DNA of 17,655 nt from DASZPJ01 sp035550295. Its GTDB lineage: Bacteria > Patescibacteriota > Saccharimonadia > Saccharimonadales > UBA4665. Positions 12,783 through 17,655 of the stretch are shown piece after piece. The position numbers and the translations under genes were made by a program. The first letter of the stretch is position 1. Each line of letters begins with the position of its first letter. The notes under the pieces are model-generated. The model had not been told where the DNA came from. It worked only from the letters and a program-made list of their open reading frames with translations, and searched no databases. The stretch is from positions 1 through 17,655 of the forward strand of contig DASZPJ010000023.1 in assembly GCA_035550295.1 (NCBI GenBank). The letters run 5' to 3'.

Positions 12783-13628
12783 ATGGACGATATAACCCAA
12801 GACAAACTTCACAAGTTGGCTGTCCCGCCAGTCGCTATGAAGTCGCACCAAGTGCAACTAAAACAAGCGTTACTCGCCGCTTCTCATCCTAAGACCAAAA
12901 TAACTAACAAGAGATGGAGTAATCTCATGAGTAAACCAAAGTTCATAGTATCGGGCGCCACGATGGCGGTGGCGGTGTTGGCAGTTGTGGCATTCAGCCT
13001 ATTTACTAGCCTTAAACCCGTATCAGCCCAAGAGCTAGCCCAGCAAAGCCTTAACAAGGTTTCCCAGTTATCGCCGCAAGGCCTGCATGCGCTGGATATG
13101 CGGGTAAATGCCGACCCGAAGGCCGAGTTAAAGGCTGCAGAGAAGGCTAAAGATCTACAAATATTAACTTACGACCAGCTGCAAAAACTCGATGCCAAAA
13201 ATGGCATGCCCAGTACGGTTCGAACTGAATCAACTGATGTATCCAATGATGGACCATCGAGCATGAATCCGCGCAGTCTAAAATATTTGCGCTACACCGA
13301 CAGTGATGGCACCATCCACACCATTGGCGTGGGCAAGGACGGCTTGCCGGTAATTGTCATGACATTCCGCAATAACGGCGATGGATCGAGTGAGGGCTCG
13401 GTTCAAGTCCAAGCTGGCTCAGCTGGCCAAATGACTACCGGCGGTGCCATGGGTAGCGGATCTGGCCCAATGCCTGCTGGCATGACCGCCTGTAATGCTG
13501 GCAGTGACGGTAAGGTCACCTGCACCAATAGTGACGGCAGCGCTGCGCCTGCACCAAACTGTACGAGCACCAGTGCAGGCCAGATGACCTGTTCCGCATC
13601 CGGCTCAGCCCACATAGCCAATCCCTAA
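12783..13628 (+). CDS. Membrane protein, probable sigma-factor partner (anti-sigma-like)
   Basis: A 281-residue protein with a ~50-residue cytoplasmic part (MDDITQDKLHKLAVPPVAMK...), one transmembrane segment (about 53-75) and a large exported region. ATG 12783 is preferred because GGAGAAAAGAAG lies upstream; ATG 12768, five codons earlier, is an alternative. The exported part includes a QELAQQSLNKVSQL helix, a SLKYLRYTDSDGTIHTIGVG beta region and a Gly/Ser/Met-rich tail with four cysteines (TACNAG, VTCTNSDG, APNCTST, MTCSAS). The location 19 bp after an ECF-like sigma gene and the topology fit an anti-sigma factor, but no zinc-binding HxxxCxxC motif is present in the cytoplasmic part, so the assignment is contextual. 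Confidence 0.72.
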   Translation: MDDITQDKLHKLAVPPVAMKSHQVQLKQALLAASHPKTKITNKRWSNLMSKPKFIVSGATMAVAVLAVVAFSLFTSLKPVSAQELAQQSLNKVSQLSPQGLHALDMRVNADPKAELKAAEKAKDLQILTYDQLQKLDAKNGMPSTVRTESTDVSNDGPSSMNPRSLKYLRYTDSDGTIHTIGVGKDGLPVIVMTFRNNGDGSSEGSVQVQAGSAGQMTTGGAMGSGSGPMPAGMTACNAGSDGKVTCTNSDGSAAPAPNCTSTSAGQMTCSASGSAHIANP

Positions 13629-13680
13629 ATTGGTTTAAGCCGGGACTAAAGTACGCATACCTCCTGCCGACAGAGCCTAT

Positions 13681-14166
13681 TCACATGATTTTAATAAACT
13701 CTGGTTTGTACTTGCCAACTTGCGAAGTTTCAAAATCAGAATACGTCATCTCGTCGCCAGTGACCTTAAATATGACATATTCTTTGCGGACGCCTGGTTC
13801 CAATAAATTAACCTGGGGTCTAGGCAGGCTCTTATCGGCATAACGCAACTTCATGAGTTCGTGAAGAATGTCGAGCTCGGCTTCTAGGTCAGTGACTTGC
13901 TCGACGTGGCCGGTAAGCTGGAGTTGTTGCAGGCTGTTGGCGCCGGCAAACATCATAGCGACTTGCGGATCGCGCATTAGGTTTTCATATTTGCGGCCTT
14001 CGGCACGGGTCGTGAAGTAAATTGATAAATCGTGGTGAACAACGACGTAAACCAAGGCTATATGCGGCAAGTGGGCAGCGTCGTTGGTAGCCAAAGCCCC
14101 AGCGCGGTTTTGCGCTATGAACTCCCACGCCATCTTGTTGATTGAACGCTGCTTACTCCCCGGCAT
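13681..14166 (-). CDS. Pyridoxamine-phosphate-oxidase-like FMN-binding split-barrel protein (1)
   Basis: A 161-residue split-barrel protein. Motifs: FIAQNRAGALATNDAAHLPHIALVYVVV (strands 1-2), SIYFTTRAEGRKYENLMRDPQVAMMF (flavin-phosphate-binding region with K in GRKYENL) and LQLTGHVEQV. The family binds FMN, F420 or haem and includes PNPOx, flavin reductases and general-stress proteins; sequence reading alone cannot say which. Start ATG 14166 has GGGAG 6 bases upstream; the GTG one codon earlier would have 3. A TATAAT box at 14186-14191 gives it its own promoter in addition to possible read-through from the paralogue upstream. Confidence 0.88.
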   Translation of the reverse strand: MPGSKQRSINKMAWEFIAQNRAGALATNDAAHLPHIALVYVVVHHDLSIYFTTRAEGRKYENLMRDPQVAMMFAGANSLQQLQLTGHVEQVTDLEAELDILHELMKLRYADKSLPRPQVNLLEPGVRKEYVIFKVTGDEMTYSDFETSQVGKYKPEFIKIM

Positions 14167-14185
14167 CACAGGCTCCCTGACGATT

Positions 14186-14191
14186 ATTATA
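14186..14191 (-). promoter_or_regulatory. -10 box of split-barrel gene 1
   Basis: Perfect TATAAT on the minus strand between the two split-barrel genes, followed by a GGGAG ribosome site (14177-14173) and ATG 14166. The -35 is weak. Confidence 0.45.
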
Positions 14192-14212
14192 CGCCGCCAG
14201 GAAACAGTTGGC

Positions 14213-14668
14213 CTAGGAGTTGTTGCCGTGCATCGGTATTAACTTGGACTTTTCATTGTAGTCGGTATAAAAGGCTTTAGTGGGTGTTATACGAAAGACG
14301 ATAAAACTACCATTGTGCAGTTGCGTGACAGGAGGAGTAAGGCTTTCACCCTGATATTGCCGCGGCCGCACCAGCTCGTCAAAAATAAATCGTTTTGTTT
14401 CCATGTCGCCTTCAATGCTGGCTTTGCCCTGTAACTGCAGAGTTTTAATTTCGTCCAGGTCGAAGATTGTCAGGGCAACTTGGTGGTGGGCAAGCATATT
14501 GTGTGCTTTGGAACTGTCGGCTTTGGTAAGTATGTAGAAGTTGCCATTGATATAGCGATAGTAAATAGTTACCCCTTCGACTTTATTGTCGCGAGATAGC
14601 GTTGACAAAACCGCGGCTTCATGGCTGGTAATAAATGGTTCGGCCTCGGCCGGCACCACGCGCTTCAT
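14213..14668 (-). CDS. Pyridoxamine-phosphate-oxidase-like FMN-binding split-barrel protein (2)
   Basis: A 151-residue member of the same fold as its neighbour, but divergent. FITSHEAAVLSTLSRDNKVEGVTIYYRYINGNFYILTKADSSKAHNMLAHHQVALTIFDLDEIKTLQLQGKASIEG follows the family pattern, described here in blocks: VLSTL, VTIYYRYI, FYILTKADSSKAHNM, VALTIF, LQLQGKA. Residues at the cofactor site differ from the other two paralogues (SKAHNML in place of GRKYENL or TKKYDNL), so cofactor preference may differ. AAGGTG lies 8 bases before ATG 14668. A 33-codon gene ends 3 bases upstream, so the two are probably translated from one mRNA. Confidence 0.85.
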   Translation of the reverse strand: MKRVVPAEAEPFITSHEAAVLSTLSRDNKVEGVTIYYRYINGNFYILTKADSSKAHNMLAHHQVALTIFDLDEIKTLQLQGKASIEGDMETKRFIFDELVRPRQYQGESLTPPVTQLHNGSFIVFRITPTKAFYTDYNEKSKLIPMHGNNS

Positions 14669-14671
14669 GAC

Positions 14672-14773
14672 TCAAACACCTTTTAATTTATAAAATCGTG
14701 CGCGGAATGGATGCTCCATGCGTGGTTCACCAGGGTGTGGTAAATAATCAATGCTGAGGCTCAGATCTTTCAT
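14672..14773 (-). CDS. Small protein of 33 residues, unknown function
   Basis: A short reading frame upstream of split-barrel gene 2. AAGGAG lies 5 bases before ATG 14773, a stronger ribosome site than most in the window, and its TGA is only 3 bases before the next ATG, the arrangement of translationally coupled genes. The product begins MKDLSLSIDYLPHPGEPRM and ends RARFYKLKGV; it is hydrophilic, without a membrane segment or cysteine. No family is recognised. It could be a functional small protein or a leader peptide that controls the downstream gene. Confidence 0.5.
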   Translation of the reverse strand: MKDLSLSIDYLPHPGEPRMEHPFRARFYKLKGV

Positions 14774-14852
14774 GACATCTCCTTATTTGCTGACGGGCTT
14801 GATTATGGAACTGCCAGGCTATCATCACCATGAGAGTTGTCATGTTGCCTGA

Positions 14853-14866
14853 GTGATTTCGATCAA
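14853..14866. promoter_or_regulatory. FNR/DNR-type binding site candidate
   Basis: GTGAT-TTCG-ATCAA matches TTGAT-N4-ATCAA at 9 of 10 defined positions and lies in the divergent region between the 14773 (minus) and 14912 (plus) genes. It is about 64 bp upstream of a minus-strand start predicted from CATAAT (14807-14802), close to class I activator positions, and lies just upstream of TATAAC at 14872-14877 on the plus strand. The Crp/Fnr protein at 16949-17596 has the matching recognition residues. Confidence 0.55.
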
Positions 14867-14911
14867 TGCCTTATAACCAGGCGAGTGGTTGAATGAATGC
14901 AGGAGGTCGCC

Positions 14912-15411
14912 ATGACACACGTGATCAATGATTTTGCCGATCGAACCACACCGCAAACGCACCACTTTCACGCACAGCGGCCAGTTCCAAGTGACCTGCT
15001 AGAACACGTCAAGCAAGAGCTGCGCCAACGCGGTGCGGTCGCTTACGACCTCTGGCTACCAGAAACCAAGTACCTGCCACATTTGTTGCATAAGGACGAA
15101 CACGTGCTCGGGTCAGTTTTGGCAAATATAGTGGCGGTCGCGGGGCATTAATTGCCACCAACCAGCGTGTGATATTTCTGGACAAGAAGCCGATGTACAT
15201 GCACGTCGACGAAATCACCTTCATGATTATTGGCGGCATCACCTACACCAAGGCCGGCTTTATGAGCTACGTCACACTGCACACGCGGCTTGGTGATTAC
15301 AAATTGCGCACTTTCAACATGAGAAGTGCCGCCAACTTTGTTGACTACATCGAGACTAAGTGCCTGCAGCAATCCTTCCCGCTTGGTGATAAATACGACA
15401 ACGTAACTTAA
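14912..15411 (+). pseudogene. PH-like domain protein broken by a one-base frameshift
   Basis: Two adjacent frames together encode one ~166-residue protein. The first frame (ATG 14912, AGGAGG 5 bases upstream) runs to HLLHKDEHVLGSV and then into unrelated residues and a stop at 15149-15151. The second frame, shifted by -1, reads FGKYSGGRGALIATNQRV-IFLDKKPMYMHVDEI and onwards to TAA 15409-15411. EHVLGxVxGxxxGGRGALIATNxRVIFLDKKP is the usual start of a bacterial PH-like domain, so a single missing T in the TTTT run at 15117-15120 explains the break. It may be a real mutation or a homopolymer sequencing error. If intact, it would be a small cytoplasmic PH-like protein of unknown ligand. It heads the operon with the DUF5652, SDR and split-barrel genes. 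Confidence 0.75.
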
Positions 15412-15427
15412 CTAAAGGAGTAATAAC

Positions 15428-15622
15428 ATGACCTATCACATCAGTACGGCTTGGGAAACCATCATTGGCTTATTGGCAATCTGGGATCTTATCTGGCGCG
15501 GCCTGGCGCTCTGGCGGGCTGCCCAAAAGCAGCAAAAGGCTTGGTATGTGGCGATACTGGTAGTTAACTCGGTCGGAGTTCTGCCCATCATCTACTTGCT
15601 AACAAATAAGGAGAAGGCATGA
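15428..15622 (+). CDS. Small two-helix membrane protein, DUF5652-like
   Basis: A 64-residue protein with two hydrophobic helices (about 8-27 and 39-58) joined by a basic loop (RAAQKQQKAW). The motifs WDLIWRGLALWRAAQ and VVNSVGVLPIIYLL are those of DUF5652, small membrane proteins frequent in CPR genomes whose function is unknown. AAAGGAG before ATG gives a good ribosome site. Its TGA overlaps the ATG of the SDR gene (ATGA), so the two are translationally coupled. Confidence 0.85.
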   Translation: MTYHISTAWETIIGLLAIWDLIWRGLALWRAAQKQQKAWYVAILVVNSVGVLPIIYLLTNKEKA

Positions 15623-16422
15623 AAGCAATTATGGAATTACTAGATCTTTCGAATAAAACGGCCATCGTTACCGGCGGCGCGGTTGGCATTGGTTTTGGAA
15701 TCAGCCAGCGGCTTGCCGAAGCCGGCGCGAATGTGATGGTCGCAGACGTTAGTCCACAAAATCTCGAGACTGCCCGGCAAAACTTCACTGATCCGTCGCT
15801 CAATATCGAATATGTGCAGGCCGATGTCTCCAAGCAAACGGACGTCACTAAAATGGTCGAACAAACTCTTGACTGCTTTGGCAGCATCGATATTTTGGTC
15901 AACAACGCTGGCATTTACCCCAACATTTTGGTGATGGATATGACACTCGAAGATTTTGACCATGTGCTGTCGGTCAATCTCAAAGGCGCATTTATGACGA
16001 CCCAGGCCGTAGCCAAACAGATGATCCGGCAAGGTGACGGCGGCAAGATCATCAACATTACTTCTATCGACGCGCTTCATCCGTCGTCGGCCGGATTGGC
16101 TCATTACGACGCTTCAAAACATGGGCTCTGGGGCTTTACCAAAAACGTTGCTCTAGAACTGGCGCCACACAACATTTCGGTGAACGCCGTGGCGCCCGGC
16201 GGCGTGGCTACGCCCGGCACGCAAGCCGCCCAGGCCAACAGTCAAGTTCCACAAGGCGTCGATATGGCAAAGCTGATGGCGAGTTTCCTGCAGCGAATCC
16301 CGATGCACCGAATGGGCGAGCCGGATGACATCGGCAAAGCCGTATTGTTTTTGGCATCCGACCTGTCGTCTTATATGAATGGCAGCCAAATAGTCGTCGA
16401 TGGCGGCGTTTTACTTGCCTAA
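15619..16422 (+). CDS. Short-chain dehydrogenase/reductase (classical SDR)
   Basis: A 267-residue Rossmann-fold oxidoreductase with all classical SDR elements: TGGAVGIG (18-25) for the dinucleotide, NNAG (95-98), and the catalytic tetrad N120-S149-Y163-K167 (YDASK at 163-167). The acidic D43 at the end of the second strand (VMVADVS) favours NAD(H) over NADP(H) by family rules. Substrate cannot be named; similar sequences are annotated as 3-oxoacyl-ACP reductase or glucose dehydrogenase. The C-terminal signature SSYMNGSQIVVDGGV is standard. ATG 15619 overlaps the DUF5652 stop and has AAGGAG 5 bases upstream. The third split-barrel gene follows 16 bp later, so a flavin/nicotinamide partnership is possible but unproven. 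Confidence 0.94.
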   Translation: MKAIMELLDLSNKTAIVTGGAVGIGFGISQRLAEAGANVMVADVSPQNLETARQNFTDPSLNIEYVQADVSKQTDVTKMVEQTLDCFGSIDILVNNAGIYPNILVMDMTLEDFDHVLSVNLKGAFMTTQAVAKQMIRQGDGGKIINITSIDALHPSSAGLAHYDASKHGLWGFTKNVALELAPHNISVNAVAPGGVATPGTQAAQANSQVPQGVDMAKLMASFLQRIPMHRMGEPDDIGKAVLFLASDLSSYMNGSQIVVDGGVLLA

Positions 16423-16438
16423 GATAAAGGAGAACCAA

Positions 16439-16948
16439 ATGGATCACACTAAAAATAAAGCCAAACTCAGCGAACGACAGTTGCGCATCTTTAATTTCAT
16501 CGACCACAACCGCGCAGGTGTGCTGGCAAGCGTTGACCCGAACGGTGAACCGCACGCCGCCGTTGTCTACCACAGCATCAATAAGCAGGACTTTTGCGTT
16601 TCGTTCCTGACTAAAACCGGCACCAAAAAGTACGACAATCTCGTCCGCAACAACCATGTGGTGCTAGTCATCTTCGAGCCGCTCAGCCAAACAGTTGCCC
16701 AAGTGATTGGCGAAGCCCACGAGCTGACTAACAGCGGTGAAGTCAACGACGTGGCAGCCACAATTTGCGAAACCAGCCTGGAGAGCAGCCCAAACGGCAT
16801 TATTCCGATTGCCAAACTTGATGCCGGCGAATACACAGCCTTTAGAATTGAGCCCAAACAGATCCGAATGGCCTGTTATGCGCGGCCGGACTCCGGCGAT
16901 TACAACCGCATCTTTGAGTCAATTGAGTCATTTGAACTTAAGCCCTAA
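16439..16948 (+). CDS. Pyridoxamine-phosphate-oxidase-like FMN-binding split-barrel protein (3)
   Basis: A 169-residue protein close to split-barrel protein 1. Motifs: FNFIDHNRAGVLASVDPNGEPHAAVVYH, FCVSFLTKTGTKKYDNLVRNNHVVLVIF and AQVIGEAHEL, followed by a final strand ending YTAFRIEPKQIRM. NRAGVLAS and KKYDNL correspond to NRAGALAT and RKYENL in protein 1. Start ATG 16439 has AAAGGAG 6 bases upstream. It is the last gene of the PH-DUF5652-SDR operon. Its TAA directly abuts the TAG of the convergent Crp/Fnr gene, with no intergenic base. Confidence 0.9.
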   Translation: MDHTKNKAKLSERQLRIFNFIDHNRAGVLASVDPNGEPHAAVVYHSINKQDFCVSFLTKTGTKKYDNLVRNNHVVLVIFEPLSQTVAQVIGEAHELTNSGEVNDVAATICETSLESSPNGIIPIAKLDAGEYTAFRIEPKQIRMACYARPDSGDYNRIFESIESFELKP

Positions 16949-17596
16949 CTAGTCTTCTACGCCAGCTTTTTTGCTGAGCGCAGCCAGATCAGTCACGACA
17001 ATACCTTTGCTGGAAATGCTGACCAGCCCGTCGGCTTTTATCTGCTTCATTTCGCGGCTGACCGTTTCGCGTGACATGCCGGCGCGGGCGGCCAGGTCGA
17101 CTTCGCTGATGTCCAGGTCATAACTGCCCTCATCATTCTTTTTGCCAAAGCGCCGGCTTTCGATCATCAATTCATAAAGCAGCCGACTCTTGGCCGAGCC
17201 TGACATCAGTTCTACCATCCGGCCCAGCAGCCCTTCCATGCCGCGGTAAATCCGGCTCAACAAGTCGAGCATGACGTCCGGGTTGTCTTTCAAAAATTGT
17301 AAGGCGGCATCGCCAGGTACAATGTGCAGTTCAGTCGCCAACTCTGTTTTATAAAAGAATTTGTTGGGTGTGTGGTTGATGGCTTCGGACATTGGGAAGA
17401 AGGCCGGTGGCTTAAAAATATTGACGATCACTTCATCGCCGCGATACGACACATCGTACTTCCGTACCCGGCCTTTAGTTATATAAAAGATGTGCTCCGG
17501 TGACTCATCGGCAAATATAAGTATTTGGCCCTTTGGATATGACCTTTTTGGATACTTGGAAAATTCGTCGTCTATCTTCTTAGATATAGGATCCAC
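16949..17596 (-). CDS. Crp/Fnr-family transcriptional regulator without cysteines
   Basis: A 215-residue regulator with an N-terminal cyclic-nucleotide-binding-like beta roll (about 18-110; YPKGQILIFAD, FYITKGRVRKYDVS), a dimer helix (about 112-145) and a winged helix (about 158-203). The recognition helix GMSRETVSREMKQIKADGLV contains E177, S180 and R181, the E-xx-SR pattern by which FNR and DNR read TTGAT, not the E-xx-GR of CRP. There is no cysteine in the protein, so it cannot bind the FNR iron-sulfur cluster. The arginine/serine phosphate-binding cassette for cAMP is not seen either, so its ligand is unknown. GTG start with GGGAG 8 bases upstream. A TTGAT-type site lies at 14853-14866. 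Confidence 0.93.
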   Translation of the reverse strand: MDPISKKIDDEFSKYPKRSYPKGQILIFADESPEHIFYITKGRVRKYDVSYRGDEVIVNIFKPPAFFPMSEAINHTPNKFFYKTELATELHIVPGDAALQFLKDNPDVMLDLLSRIYRGMEGLLGRMVELMSGSAKSRLLYELMIESRRFGKKNDEGSYDLDISEVDLAARAGMSRETVSREMKQIKADGLVSISSKGIVVTDLAALSKKAGVED

Positions 17597-17615
17597 GTCA
17601 GCTGCTCCCAGGTAA

Positions 17616-17621
17616 ACTATA
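17616..17621 (-). promoter_or_regulatory. Extended -10 of the Crp/Fnr gene
   Basis: TGG-TATAGT on the minus strand (5/6 plus TG), upstream of the GGGAG ribosome site and GTG 17596. The -35 is weak. The remaining bases to 17655 show no feature. Confidence 0.45.
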
Positions 17622-17655
17622 CCAGAAATAAGGCACCGCTGGCGTTGGCTAGAGA

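Noticed and set aside
15116..15122. Programmed -1 frameshifting in the PH-like gene
   Set aside because: The GTTTTGG context does not allow good re-pairing of both tRNAs and no downstream stimulatory structure was evident; an indel is simpler.
1..17655. Mobile elements, CRISPR array or prophage
   Set aside because: No transposase, integrase, terminal repeats, regularly spaced direct repeats or phage structural block was found; the fibre-like protein at 1-1275 is a cellular surface type in this context.

Overview
The window looks like part of a compact genome from the Candidate Phyla Radiation (Patescibacteria), most likely Candidatus Saccharibacteria. This rests on family content rather than any database search: a small DUF5652-type membrane protein, a single-pass protein ending in the VLYRPSTNQI-type signature, a YHYH-domain protein, a very small sigma/membrane-partner pair, uracil salvage by upp, and fibre-like surface protein sequence. 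TGA acts as a normal stop, so the recoded lineages (Gracilibacteria, Absconditabacteria) are unlikely. Base composition is mixed and no insertion sequence, prophage, integrase or CRISPR array was seen.

Layout. 1-1770: the 3' end of a large surface/fibre protein and a single-pass membrane protein. 1774-4701 (minus): an OmpR-type regulator with Glu at the phosphoacceptor position, an aspartoacylase/succinylglutamate-desuccinylase-like amidohydrolase, and a membrane-anchored YHYH protein. 4764-8024: a MarR regulator divergent from a fasciclin protein, a DipZ-like CcdA-thioredoxin fusion and a glutaredoxin, which form an envelope thiol-redox cassette. 8073-9684: a stand-alone receiver protein, a cupredoxin-like protein and upp. 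9841-11813: a protein with several winged-helix-like segments and a DUF1905/YdeI-type protein. 11891-12000: tRNA-Gln(CTG) and its terminator. 12182-13628: an ECF-like sigma factor and its likely membrane partner. 13681-17596: three FMN-binding split-barrel (pyridoxamine-phosphate-oxidase-like) proteins, an unlisted 33-codon gene, a PH-like gene broken by a one-base frameshift, a small membrane protein, a short-chain dehydrogenase and a cysteine-free Crp/Fnr regulator.

How they fit together. Two redox themes stand out. In the first, MarR probably controls itself and the fasciclin-DipZ-glutaredoxin operon, and perhaps the YHYH gene, because a similar AT-rich motif sits in both promoters. In the second, the Crp/Fnr protein has the E-xx-SR recognition residues of the FNR/DNR class, and a 13/14 match to TTGAT-N4-ATCAA lies in the divergent region between the split-barrel operon and the PH-SDR-split-barrel operon.

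A window-wide pattern is that eight genes have a -10 box ending only 6-9 bases before the start codon and no usable Shine-Dalgarno site, which predicts leaderless mRNAs. Other genes, mainly those inside operons, have strong AGGAG-type sites.
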